Below the pieces are notes generated by a model that was not told the origin of the DNA, did not search any database, and saw only the letters and a list, made by a program, of their open reading frames with translations. The translations under genes and the position numbers were made by a program. A stretch of DNA of 59,827 nucleotides from F23-D06 sp947167635 (lineage in GTDB: Bacteria > Bacteroidota > Bacteroidia > Bacteroidales > WCHB1-69): positions 1 through 59,827 of the forward strand of contig CAMVIT010000012.1 of assembly GCA_947167635.1 (NCBI GenBank), in the 5' to 3' direction. Position 1 is the first letter of the stretch. Every line of letters starts with the position of its first letter. Positions 8,638 to 16,845 of this stretch are shown in pieces.

Positions 8638-9456
8638 ATGAGTAAAGGAAAGCGTACTTGTGAGTTTTTGAAGGAGGTGCGGCAGCGCGTGGCGCGGGAG
8701 AACGGCATCCCGCTGGAGATACGCGAGTGCACCCATAAGGGCGATTGCCGCGGCACGTGCCCCTATTGCGAGGCCGAGGTGCGCTATCTGGAACAGGAAC
8801 TCTCCAAGCACCGGAGTCTCGGCAAGGCCGTGACCGTCGCGGGCATTGCCGTTTCCGCTATGATGATGGGCGGCTGCCACAATCAGCAAACTCCCGGAGA
8901 GGCCCCCGCTCCCGCACCTGTCACAGAGACCTTGGTGCAACCCTTATCCGATAACACATCGGAAGAGGAGGTTCCAGAGCCAGGCAACGTAGATACGTAT
9001 AAAATGCAAGAAGAGGCTATAGACCTTGTTGCTGATTCGTCATCGAAACGTGGCGCGTCCAAGCCATCTTCACAATGTGACGAATTTCTAATGGGAGTCG
9101 TAGATGTGATACCGTCTGGGGATTATGAGGGAGATGTACCAGTGGAAATATTGGATGACCCCTCTTCTGAGTGGGCGCCCGACATCGAGGGCACCCCGGC
9201 ACAATACCTGAAATCCCGTTTGACCGCCCCGACAGACTTTCTCCGTGATAAGAAATACAACAACGCCTACATTGTGCTCATTATCAGTGATAAGGGTGAA
9301 GTGAAAGAGGTAGTGTTCCAGCCGAGGAACGAGTCGCCGACTGTCGAGGAGAAAGCGTTTTATGAAGATGCCACTCGCATTCTGAAGGCAATGCCACGGT
9401 GGAAAGGCTGCAGCACCACGGCCAGTTATGAGATTTATGTCCGTGATTTGCGGTAG
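8638..9456 (+). CDS. Membrane-anchored protein with Cys-rich head and TonB-like tail
   Basis: The 272-residue protein begins with a cytoplasmic head carrying four cysteines (C31, C37, C41, C44 in CTHKGDCRGTCPYCEAE). This arrangement could bind a metal or cluster and recurs, as I recall, at the N-terminus of many Bacteroidales TonB-type proteins. A hydrophobic segment at about 64-79 (AVTVAGIAVSAMMMGG) would anchor it. A Pro/Glu-rich spacer follows, and then a degenerate TonB-C-like region (PAQYLKSRL, YIVLIISDKGEVKEVVF, DATRILKAMPRWKG). It is divergent from the TonB-C gene at 8150-8554 and probably co-regulated with it. Confidence 0.75.
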   Translation: MSKGKRTCEFLKEVRQRVARENGIPLEIRECTHKGDCRGTCPYCEAEVRYLEQELSKHRSLGKAVTVAGIAVSAMMMGGCHNQQTPGEAPAPAPVTETLVQPLSDNTSEEEVPEPGNVDTYKMQEEAIDLVADSSSKRGASKPSSQCDEFLMGVVDVIPSGDYEGDVPVEILDDPSSEWAPDIEGTPAQYLKSRLTAPTDFLRDKKYNNAYIVLIISDKGEVKEVVFQPRNESPTVEEKAFYEDATRILKAMPRWKGCSTTASYEIYVRDLR

Positions 9457-9460
9457 GTGG

Positions 9461-9483
9461 AGACGTTTCAAGAAACGTTTTTA
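9461..9483. terminator. Hairpin terminator after the TonB-type gene
   Basis: ACGTTT and AAACGT form an inverted repeat followed by TTTTT, between the convergent ends at 9456 and 9499. It is related in sequence to the hairpin at 5956 (both read GAGACGTTT...AAACGTnTTTAC). Confidence 0.5.
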
Positions 9484-9498
9484 CAGAATTGCATTGTG

Positions 9499-10425
9499 TT
9501 ATTGTCGGCGCCCGCCATTCTTATTCGCTATGTTTTTCCCGATCCGCGCCATCTCTGCGCGCAACTCTTTTGGAGCCAGCACTTCGGCGGTCTCGCGCAA
9601 GGTTAACAGTTCCTGGATGAAATCGAAGGTGGGACGGAGAAAGTAAGTGAACACGGAGTACTCCTCCGTGCGCTCGGTTTCCTTCTGCGACGGATGTAAA
9701 GGCAGCGAGCGCAGGTAGTTTGACTGGAAGGCATCCACCTTCAGTTTGATGGTTTGCGGGTCTTCGTCGCTGACGATAATGCCGAAGCAGGAGCTGAAAA
9801 AGGACTCCGCGTCGAAGTCGGCGGGCAGCGTAAAGCTCTCGAATTCAATGTCAATGTCCAATATCCTGTCCAGAGCATAGACCTTCAGCGGACTGTCGCC
9901 ATACTTGCCCAACAGGTACCATCGGCGTTTGAACACCTTCAGGGCGTAAGGTTCCACGTGATAGAGGTTGGAGATGTGATCGTCCTCTACCCAGTAAGGC
10001 TTGTAGCTGAATGTCAGCATCTTGTTGTCGCGCATAGCCTCCAGGATGGTGGGCATCAACTCGCGGCCGGAGGGGTTTTCTTCCAGGAGGATACGGTCCT
10101 TCAGCTGGCTGCTCTCCTCCAGTTGGTTGTTGAGCGAGAGCGCGTCCAGTAGCCACCCTTTGAAGCCGGAACTGTCTTTGAGGTCGCGACTGTTGGCGAT
10201 ATAATAGGAGTTGGTGCTTTTGTGGCAGGCAATCTCAATGCCGAACAACTCGCGCACCGCCGCCACATGGTTGTGGAACGAGCGTTTCGGGTAGTCCTCC
10301 CCGCCGGAAAGCAGGTCGTTGCGCATCCACTTGCTGCGGATATTGCTGAACGTGATTCCCTCGAATCCCGCCTGGTTCACCATATCTATCAGCCAAATAT
10401 ACTTTATTATTAGCTCCTTTGTCAT
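9499..10425 (-). CDS. WYL-domain transcriptional regulator
   Basis: This 308-residue protein has an N-terminal winged-helix-like region (about 1-85, with RSFHNHVAAVRELFGIEI). A WYL domain follows around 115-215, with LTFSYKPYW, HVEPYALKVFKRRWYLLGKYG and VYALDRI. The C-terminal WCX-like extension includes LPLHPSQ. WYL proteins bind nucleic acid or nucleotide ligands and often repress phage-defence loci, as BrxR and CapW do. It stands at the left border of the accessory island, divergent from an AAA ATPase, and so is a candidate regulator of that island. That link is inference. A TATCTTTG -7 box lies at 10452-10459 on the minus strand. Confidence 0.88.
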   Translation of the reverse strand: MTKELIIKYIWLIDMVNQAGFEGITFSNIRSKWMRNDLLSGGEDYPKRSFHNHVAAVRELFGIEIACHKSTNSYYIANSRDLKDSSGFKGWLLDALSLNNQLEESSQLKDRILLEENPSGRELMPTILEAMRDNKMLTFSYKPYWVEDDHISNLYHVEPYALKVFKRRWYLLGKYGDSPLKVYALDRILDIDIEFESFTLPADFDAESFFSSCFGIIVSDEDPQTIKLKVDAFQSNYLRSLPLHPSQKETERTEEYSVFTYFLRPTFDFIQELLTLRETAEVLAPKELRAEMARIGKNIANKNGGRRQ

Positions 10426-10451
10426 AACTATTGGATTAAAAAACTACGCGA

Positions 10452-10459
10452 CAAAGATA
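10452..10459 (-). promoter_or_regulatory. -7 promoter box for the WYL regulator
   Basis: The minus strand reads TATCTTTG, 26 bp upstream of the start codon. Confidence 0.6.
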
Positions 10460-10583
10460 ACAAATAGGTGTGAAATTCCATGGCACAGTCTAAAAAAAGT
10501 TATGCCAATTTTATGCACAACAAAAAATATGACTATGCAACAGAATAGCACAGTAACGATTTATTTTTGCAGCGTCTTAGGAG

Positions 10584-10629
10584 GTGCAGCATCTTGCTGC
10601 ACATAAAAACCCGCAGCATCTTGCTGCAC
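10584..10629 (+). repeat. Two tandem palindromes in the leader of the AAA ATPase gene
   Basis: GTGCAGCATCTTGCTGCAC at 10584-10602 is a perfect palindrome with a TCT loop. A second copy of its core (GCAGCATCTTGCTGCAC) sits at 10613-10629. Both lie between a -7 box (TATTTTTG, 10562-10569) and the start codon at 10657, so they would fold in the mRNA leader or act as paired operators. Confidence 0.6.
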
Positions 10630-10656
10630 AAAAAGTAAAAATATAAAACAATAGTT

Positions 10657-12402
10657 ATGAAGAAAAAACAAAGAACCACGCTGCAAAGATTATGTTTCCT
10701 CGCGAAACAGCTGGAAAACTCAAAACATTACGCGCTTAACGCGATCCAGCCCGAACTTATCTCAGATGAGACAAAGTTCGTCACCTTCGGAACGAACCGT
10801 TTCACCCGCCGGGAGGAGGATGTCATCAACGAAGAGGCCCTAAACAAGGTGATAGGAGAATTGGACAGGTTGGCCGCCTATCTGCAGGTCACCTCTATAC
10901 AGGCCGCCCTGTTTACCGCTGCTTTTTCAAAATCATTGTATCGATCGTCTGTGGATTTCGATGACATTCGCTCCTTTTTCGATTTAGACAACATTGATGC
11001 GCAATTCCTCCAGCACGACTTCAACTTGTTGAACAAGCATAATCTTCTGGTAATAAGCGATTCCCGACGAAGAGACCAATACATCATTCCCGAGGAAATT
11101 GTTTCTGCCATACACCAAGATTTGCCCATTGGGGAGAAAAACAACGAGAAGAAAGAGATAACCCGTTACGATTTTGTCACCACTATCGGGAAATGGGTGG
11201 AAGATAACGATATCAAAACGATGGAGTTGCTGCAAAAAATGGCCAAAGAAGAAGAACAATCGGAGGACCTTCTTTTTGTGCAAACGGTGAAGAAGATGAT
11301 ACCGGACAGTCGTAGCAGAGTGATGTTTTATGACATTTGTTACGATTTCATCTCTTCTCGTCGGCGCGTGAGCGATATTGATGCGACGTTAAATGACATT
11401 TTCGATTCGATACCGGAAAGATTCTCATGGGGAAAGCAGCTGATGCAACAGGAACACGAACTTATCAAGCTGGATATCATTGAAATAGAGCCCGAACGGA
11501 TGTTTTCCGAGGCCTCCATGAAGTTGACAGAGAAAGGACGGAAACTGTTCCTCGAGAACGACTTTGAATTGTTCGCTGAAGAAAAGGAGAAGGACAAAAA
11601 GTTGATTTATCCCGAAGACATCCCCGAAAAGTCGATGTTTTACAGCGAAGAGCTGTCGCGGCAGCTGAATCTTCTGAAAGAGAACCTTCAAGAGGAGCGT
11701 TTCGCAGAGTTGCAGAAGCGATTGGAGGCGCAGTCGTTGCCCAAGGGTGTGGCGGCCATCTTCCACGGGTTGCCCGGCACCGGCAAGACGGAGACGGCCA
11801 TGCAGATTGCCCGCGCCACGGGTCGTCCGGTGTGTCATGTGGACATCGCCAGTTCCAAAAGCTGCTGGTTCGGGGAGAGCGAGAAGCTCATCAAACGCAT
11901 CTTCACGGGCTACGCCGAGCAGTGCAAGAAAAGCAAGCTAAAGCCCATCCTGCTCTTCAACGAGGCCGACGCGCTTTTCGCCAAGCGCAAGGACAGCAAC
12001 TTCTCGAATGTGGCGCAGACCGAGAATGCCATTCAGAACATCATCCTGGAAGAGATGGAGAAGCTCGACGGCATCCTCATCGCCACCACCAATCTCGTTG
12101 ACAATCTCGACAGTGCCTTCGCCCGCCGATTCCTGTTCAAGGTCGAGTTCGGGCAGCCCACGGTGGAGGCCAAGCAGAGCATCTGGAAGAGCAAGTTGGA
12201 GTGGCTCCCCGACGAGGATTGCCGGACGCTATCCACGAAGTTCGACTTCTCCGGCGGCGAGATCGACAACATCGTCCGCAAGGTCGTGATGGAGGAGGTG
12301 CTTCACGGCACCCGCCCCACCTTGACGGAAATCGAGGAATTGTGCCGTCACGAGAAGATCGGGAAAGGGAGCAAGTCAGAGGCAATCGGGTTCAGGAATT
12401 AA
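10657..12402 (+). CDS. AAA-family ATPase (spastin/Vps4-like core)
   Basis: The 581-residue protein has a long N-terminal part of unknown fold (to about residue 360) and a C-terminal AAA core. The Walker A motif GLPGTGKTE lies near residue 371. The pore-loop region reads SSKSCWFGESEK, Walker B reads LLFNEADAL, the sensor-1 region reads ILIATTNLVDNLD, and the arginine finger FARRFLFKVEF lies shortly after. The first acidic residue of Walker B is Asn (NEAD rather than DEAD), while the catalytic Glu is kept. The protein probably remodels a protein or nucleic-acid complex; the substrate is unknown. It lies at the left end of the island, next to the WYL regulator and a YhcG-type nuclease. Confidence 0.85.
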   Translation: MKKKQRTTLQRLCFLAKQLENSKHYALNAIQPELISDETKFVTFGTNRFTRREEDVINEEALNKVIGELDRLAAYLQVTSIQAALFTAAFSKSLYRSSVDFDDIRSFFDLDNIDAQFLQHDFNLLNKHNLLVISDSRRRDQYIIPEEIVSAIHQDLPIGEKNNEKKEITRYDFVTTIGKWVEDNDIKTMELLQKMAKEEEQSEDLLFVQTVKKMIPDSRSRVMFYDICYDFISSRRRVSDIDATLNDIFDSIPERFSWGKQLMQQEHELIKLDIIEIEPERMFSEASMKLTEKGRKLFLENDFELFAEEKEKDKKLIYPEDIPEKSMFYSEELSRQLNLLKENLQEERFAELQKRLEAQSLPKGVAAIFHGLPGTGKTETAMQIARATGRPVCHVDIASSKSCWFGESEKLIKRIFTGYAEQCKKSKLKPILLFNEADALFAKRKDSNFSNVAQTENAIQNIILEEMEKLDGILIATTNLVDNLDSAFARRFLFKVEFGQPTVEAKQSIWKSKLEWLPDEDCRTLSTKFDFSGGEIDNIVRKVVMEEVLHGTRPTLTEIEELCRHEKIGKGSKSEAIGFRN

Positions 12403-12448
12403 CCAAAAAAAATTCGCATTTTTACCACACGTTCGAGCGGGAAACCCA

Positions 12449-13675
12449 CTATGCCTCTCTCATCCTCTCGAAGTCCTCCTCCGTGATGCCCTCCAACATG
12501 TTTTTGCGAAGATCATCCTCTGAAGGCAACTGCATACCGTACTTGCTGACAAAAATATTCTGCGAGAGACCTTCGATGGCATACTGAATCGTGGTCTCGC
12601 CATAGTCGGTGCAAAGCAGGAGGCCGATGGGCGGATTGTCGTTCTCCTGCATCACCTCGTGCTTGTAGTAGTTCATGTAAAAATTCAGCTGCGAGGCGTA
12701 CTCATGACGGAAACGGTCGATCTTCAAATCGATGATGACGTGGCATTTCAGGATGCGATGATAGAAGATGAGGTCGGCCTTATGGTAGTCTTGGTCTATG
12801 AGGATGCGTTTCTGCCGGGACTCAAAGCAGAAACCGTTTCCCATCTCCAAGAGAAACTTCTGCAGGTTGTTCAGGATGGCCGCTTCCAATTTAGTTTCCT
12901 TATAGATATCCTGCGACCCCATATCAAGAAACTCCAGCGTTACGGGGTCGTGAAGAATGTCCTTGGGTGTAAGTTGCTGGGCTTTTTGGGTCACATACCG
13001 ACGAAGGGCTTCCTTGTCTTTCGACAGTCCCATACGCTCTAAATAGAGTGAGGATACCTGACGGTCAAGCTCCTTTTGCGTCCAACACCCCCTGATTGTT
13101 TCCTGCTCATAAAAAGCTCGTTTTAAGGGGTCTTCAATTGTGGCTAAATATGACAATAAAGTGTAATTAAGACGATAAAACAATTTGTCCGCTGGAGTGG
13201 ACCAATCTTCCAATTTGGCGGACAGCGACCGCCATTTTTCATCACCCTGAGTTACATCGGTTGTCAATTTGGCTGTTTCCGACAGCCAAATTCCACCTTC
13301 TTGATTACCAACAGATTGCAATTTGGCAATTGAAAACAGCCAAATCGAAGAATCTTCGGAATTGGATATAAGGTTTTGATGGTTCTGCAAGTAGTCACAA
13401 ATTGTTTTGCCTAAGTACGGGTAAACTTGATACATGTGCCTGTAATCGCGTAATCTTCGAGGATTGAATCCTCTTCGGTTAAGACTTTCTGCCAACCGAT
13501 TGATGAGTTTTTCGCCGTACTTGGCACGGTCTTCGCCATGTTGCTCATATTCCACGATATAATAACCCACCAGCCAATTTCGTGCTGTCAGCAAAAGATT
13601 GACGGCATGGGCGGCTTGTGCCTGAAGTGCATCTTGGATGAGTTTGATGCGTCCTACGAGTGATTCGAAATTCAT
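12449..13675 (-). CDS. YhcG-type protein: DUF1016 domain plus PDDEXK nuclease domain
   Basis: The 408-residue protein matches the YhcG architecture. A DUF1016 helical domain at the N-terminus (HAVNLLLTARNWLVGYYIVEYEQ, RRLRDYRHMYQVYP) is followed by a PDDEXK nuclease domain at about 255-390. Nuclease residues visible are LIDQDYHKADLIFYHR (Asp) and VIIDLKIDRFRHEY, where D-x-K stands for the usual E-x-K. YhcG-like proteins are common in restriction and defence islands, and the substrate here is unknown. It is convergent with the AAA ATPase gene; the ends are 47 bp apart. A -7 box (TATATTTG, minus strand, about 13697-13704) lies just upstream. Confidence 0.88.
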   Translation of the reverse strand: MNFESLVGRIKLIQDALQAQAAHAVNLLLTARNWLVGYYIVEYEQHGEDRAKYGEKLINRLAESLNRRGFNPRRLRDYRHMYQVYPYLGKTICDYLQNHQNLISNSEDSSIWLFSIAKLQSVGNQEGGIWLSETAKLTTDVTQGDEKWRSLSAKLEDWSTPADKLFYRLNYTLLSYLATIEDPLKRAFYEQETIRGCWTQKELDRQVSSLYLERMGLSKDKEALRRYVTQKAQQLTPKDILHDPVTLEFLDMGSQDIYKETKLEAAILNNLQKFLLEMGNGFCFESRQKRILIDQDYHKADLIFYHRILKCHVIIDLKIDRFRHEYASQLNFYMNYYKHEVMQENDNPPIGLLLCTDYGETTIQYAIEGLSQNIFVSKYGMQLPSEDDLRKNMLEGITEEDFERMREA

Positions 13676-13912
13676 ATCAGATCATTTAATATCTTCACGG
13701 CAAATATACAACAACGAAAGGCGTTTGTCAAGGTTTTTTTGAAATTTTCTTTGGCATTGATTAATAACGAAATGTAAAAAAATATTTACGATTTAATTTG
13801 CTAATTGTTAAACAATCATTGCGATTTTTCGCGGAATATTACAGTTGCCGACCGCAAAACCGACCTGTCGGCTGATCCACGGACTGAACCAAAGACACCC
13901 TTGTGCCGACTG

Positions 13913-13950
13913 TGCCACACTATTGCACACCTAAGCCCTATTTTTGCCGC
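13913..13950 (+). promoter_or_regulatory. Dyad promoter, copy 1
   Basis: TGCCACACTATTGCACA is followed by a -7 box TATTTTTG at 13939-13946, exactly 26 bp after the first T of the dyad, and then CCGCAG. It precedes the broken unit at 14050-14480. The right arm (TGCA) is degenerate. Confidence 0.6.
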
Positions 13951-13974
13951 AGGTTTCACACCAATGCGATTACC

Positions 13975-14000
13975 GAAAAGCATTTAACAGAGTAGGCATA
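13975..14000 (+). repeat. Leader element GAAAAGCrTTyAACAGAG, copy 1
   Basis: GAAAAGCATTTAACAGAG followed by TAGGCATA recurs as GAAAAGCGTTCAACAGAG at 23568-23585 and 32284-32301, each time in front of a gene. Here and at 23568 it lies downstream of a dyad promoter. Confidence 0.55.
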
Positions 14001-14049
14001 ATACTTTAATTTTAACAGTTGCGTCCGACGCGAACTTAGGGCAACGACT

Positions 14050-14480
14050 ATGTACACCGCATCCGACTTCGCCAACGACCTGAAACTCATCAAGGCCTTG
14101 CTGCTGCACGAGAACAACTGCAGCCGCACGGCCCTTGTTTACAAGCAGAAAATCGCTGACGAGTGGGACTGTATGGAGGGAAAACTTCAGATTGAAGCCT
14201 TCTGGACATTCATCAGCCCTAATCCGTATGCCCCAAGATACGAGTTTTCAAGAATGGGTTTTGTATTTGAGATGCTGTTGCGTTGCGAGAAGGATGAAAA
14301 CGACAACTTCGTGGACGTGGGTGCACAACTGAGCCGGAAACCAACATCATGCGCGACCTCTTTGCCTCGATGGTTGAAGCCAACGAGGACGAACTCATCC
14401 CGACCGGGAAGACGCTGAAGGATTATTGGGATGGGGAGGATTTGGAAGACGATGATTTTTGGGTAAACGATTGGAGGTAA
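14050..14480 (+). pseudogene. Composite remnant: DUF262-like piece joined to another gene's tail
   Basis: From 14050 the frame encodes LKLIKALLLHENN and DEWDCMEGKLQIEAFWTFI. These match the middle of the intact DUF262 protein at 18298-20412 (AELIKALLLQKNN, ATEWNIMEQKLQNESFWYFI). The frame then loses similarity. A second frame, open from 14331 to 14480, encodes an acidic tail (MRDLFASMVEANEDELIP ... DLEDDDFWVNDWR) that looks like the end of a different protein. The unit is therefore two gene fragments joined out of frame. A dyad promoter lies upstream. Confidence 0.6.
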
Positions 14481-14548
14481 ACGGGAAAAAATGTAGTTTT
14501 GCACATTCGGATTTCATTTTCAGGTCAGAACAACAAAAATAGAACAAT

Positions 14549-15087
14549 ATGTTAGGAGCAATAATAGGAGACACCGTCGGATCGATATACGAATTCGACA
14601 ACATCAAAACCACCGATTTCCCTCTGTTTTCGGAGAGAAGTGAATTCACTGATGATTCCATTATGAGTTTCGCGGTGGCCGATTGGCTGTTGCGCGACGA
14701 GCACCACACCCACAAGGAGCTGGAGGCCTCGATGGTGCGTTTTGCATACGATTATCCCAACCCGATTGGCGGCTACGGCGGGTCGTTCTACCGGTGGCTG
14801 TTCAGCGGGCGCGAGCGCGTGCCCTACAACTCGTGGGGCAACGGCTCGGCGATGCGGGTGAGTGCGGCAGGATGGATTTCGAGAGTGTCATCCGCTTAGC
14901 CGTCTCGCTCGGCGGCGACAGCGACACCCTCGCCTGCATCACTGGCGGCCTCGCCGAAGCGTACTACCAAGAGATCCCGGAAGAGATCGTCCGCCAAATG
15001 TGGTCCCGCCTCCCGGAGACCTTCCGCGAGATATTGCGGGAGATGGAGAGGGATTGGGGGTATCCGCTGAAGGGGAATGTGGGGTGA
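14549..15087 (+). pseudogene. ADP-ribosylglycohydrolase with internal deletion and frameshift
   Basis: The start is a clear ADP-ribosylglycohydrolase (DraG family): MLGAIIGDTVGSIYEFDN, with the metal-site motif EFTDDSIMS near residue 32 and GGYGGSFYRWL later. After NSWGNGSAMRVSAAGW the frame shifts. The proper C-terminal part (ESVIRLAVSLGGDSDTLACITGG) continues in another frame from about 14871 to 15087. Full-length members have a further 80-100 residues between these parts, so an internal segment was lost. The second metal motif GGDSDT is present but not in frame with the first. Three more copies of this 3' end occur at 16633, 18008 and 27483. Confidence 0.85.
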
Positions 15088-15147
15088 AAGTTTTGTGGAT
15101 AAGATTGGGCGGGGGAAAGGGGAAAAGTTGTAGAAAAAATTATTTTC

Positions 15148-15235
15148 AAAAATCGCGGAAATGTGTATTTTTGCACTCTCAAAAAATCTTGGAAAGGTGT
15201 AGGAACACCTATTTGAAAAACTTAGGAAACGTGAT
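15148..15235 (+). repeat. Three direct repeats with 34-bp period before DUF4143 ATPase A
   Basis: Repeats of the type AAAAATCnyrGAAAGGTGTA start at 15148, 15182 and 15216, exactly 34 bp apart. The first runs into the -7 box TATTTTTG (15166-15173), so the second and third lie in the transcribed leader. The same three-repeat arrangement with the same spacing stands before the paralogous ATPase gene at 36348. Confidence 0.7.
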
Positions 15236-15237
15236 TT

Positions 15238-16587
15238 ATGAAACGGAAAATCTATGACAAATTAGTACAATGGAAACGAGAACAGGATGGTAAAACCGCG
15301 TTACTCATTGAGGGTGCCAGACGTATCGGAAAAAGCTATATCGCCGAGGATTTTGCCCGCAACGAGTACGACTCCTATATCATGATTGACTTCAGCAAAG
15401 CACCGGCCAGAGTCAAGTCCTGGTTCGATGAATATCTGGAGGATGTGGACACACTCCTTCAAAACATACAGCTCCATTACAAAAAGACACTCACGCCACG
15501 CAAGTCGCTCATCATCTTCGACGAAGTGCAGAAATGTCCCCGTGCCCGAGAAGCCATCAAAACGTTGGTCGCCGACCACCGTTTCGACTATCTGGAAACA
15601 GGCTCGCTCATTTCCATCAAAAAAAACGTGGAGAACATTGTCATACCTTCTGAAGAAGAAGGTATCGACATGTATCCGATGGATTTTGAGGAGTTCCTCT
15701 GGGCTATGGGAAACGAGGTGCTGATGCCCTACATCCAAAAGCAGTTTGAACAACAAAAGCCCATGGGTGACTTCCATCGAGATGCAATGCACTACTTCCG
15801 CCAATATATGATTGTAGGCGGTATGCCGCAAGCCGTGGCCGAATATGTCCAATCAAAGGACTTCAACAAAGTGGATGCCGTAAAACGGCGGATTCTGCGT
15901 CTCTACCAAAACGACATCAAGAAATATGCCGGTTCTGCCTTGGCCCGCGTTGAGGCCATCTATGATGCCATCCCCGGCCAACTCCAAAAGCACGAAAAGA
16001 AATTCACCTTGTCCGCCTTGAAGGATAAAGCCAGGATGCGGGAGTATGACAGTGCATTCTTCTGGCTCGACGACGCCCGCATCGTCAACATCTGTTACAA
16101 CACCACTGCGCCGAATATCGGTTTGCAACTGAACGAGGACCGCACCACACTCAAATGCTACTTCTGCGACACGGGGCTGCTCATCTCGTTAGCTTTCAAC
16201 GCCAGAGGCATCGTCAGCAATGAGATTTACCAGAAACTGATGTTTGACAAACTGGAAATCAATGAGGGGATGTTGGTGGAGAATGTTGTGGCGCAAATGC
16301 TCAAAGCGACCGACAAAAAACTGTTTTTCTACAGCAATTACGACAAAGAGAATGCCGAAAATCGCATGGAAATTGATTTTCTGCTCCAGAAAGAAAAGGT
16401 CACCAGCCGCCACAACATCCGACCTGTAGAAGTCAAAAGCGGCAAGAACTACACACTGTCATCTTTGACAAAATGCATGAAGAAGTTTGGAGATTATATA
16501 ACGACCCCCACAGTACTTCATGCTGCGGACTATAAGGTAGTGGATAGCATCACATACCTGCCGATCTATATGGCACCTTTGTTGTAA
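15238..16587 (+). CDS. DUF4143-type P-loop ATPase (copy A)
   Basis: The 449-residue protein has an N-terminal P-loop ATPase core with Walker A GARRIGKS at residues 26-33 and Walker B SLIIFDEVQKCPRA. The C-terminal DUF4143 region carries a nuclease-like signature (RMEIDFLLQKE followed by IRPVEVKSGKNY, matching D-x(n)-E-x-K). Members of this family are abundant in Bacteroidetes, often in several copies, and their role is not settled. The closest relative in the window is the gene at 36348-37697, with the same length and an 80-bp stretch of identical DNA near the 3' end. It is preceded by the 34-bp repeat leader and flanked by ADP-ribosylglycohydrolase remnants. Confidence 0.88.
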   Translation: MKRKIYDKLVQWKREQDGKTALLIEGARRIGKSYIAEDFARNEYDSYIMIDFSKAPARVKSWFDEYLEDVDTLLQNIQLHYKKTLTPRKSLIIFDEVQKCPRAREAIKTLVADHRFDYLETGSLISIKKNVENIVIPSEEEGIDMYPMDFEEFLWAMGNEVLMPYIQKQFEQQKPMGDFHRDAMHYFRQYMIVGGMPQAVAEYVQSKDFNKVDAVKRRILRLYQNDIKKYAGSALARVEAIYDAIPGQLQKHEKKFTLSALKDKARMREYDSAFFWLDDARIVNICYNTTAPNIGLQLNEDRTTLKCYFCDTGLLISLAFNARGIVSNEIYQKLMFDKLEINEGMLVENVVAQMLKATDKKLFFYSNYDKENAENRMEIDFLLQKEKVTSRHNIRPVEVKSGKNYTLSSLTKCMKKFGDYITTPTVLHAADYKVVDSITYLPIYMAPLL

Positions 16588-16596
16588 ACCTCTGAT

Positions 16597-16749
16597 ATGA
16601 CCAACTTCGCGGCCATAGATTTTGAGACCGCCGTCCGCCTGGCCGTCTCGCTCGGCGGCGACAGCGACACCCTCGCCTGCATCACCGGCGGCATCGCCGA
16701 AGCGTACTACCAAGAGATCCCGGAAGTGTCGGAGAAAAGAAAAAAATAA
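16597..16749 (+). pseudogene. In-frame chimera: exonuclease start fused to glycohydrolase tail
   Basis: A 50-codon frame begins MTNFAAIDFETA, nearly the same as the start of the DnaQ-like exonuclease at 42152 (MTDFAAIDFETA). It continues directly as VRLAVSLGGDSDTLACITGG and IAEAYYQEIPE, the 3' part of the ADP-ribosylglycohydrolase, ending at 16749. The join is in frame, but neither half could be active alone. It marks a recombination junction just downstream of ATPase copy A. Confidence 0.8.
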
Positions 16750-16789
16750 ATATTTTCCATTTCTGTTTCGCAAAATCAAAAAACAATAG

Positions 16790-16797
16790 TATTTTTG
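16790..16797 (+). promoter_or_regulatory. -7 promoter box for ATPase B
   Basis: TATTTTTG lies 49 bp before the chosen start at 16846. A longer frame opening at 16795 would begin inside this box, which argues for the internal start MYDRRLAK. Confidence 0.55.
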
Positions 16798-16845
16798 CCA
16801 AATCTAAAGTACAACTTTATTTTTGTTCAAAATATATGCAATTAT

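Larger units (their letters stand above)
13676..14049. other. Intergenic region with YhcG promoter and a dyad promoter
   Basis: Apart from the YhcG -7 box at about 13697, the dyad promoter at 13913-13950 and the leader element at 13975-14000, I see no gene here. The sequence between 13720 and 13830 is very AT-rich. Confidence 0.5.
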
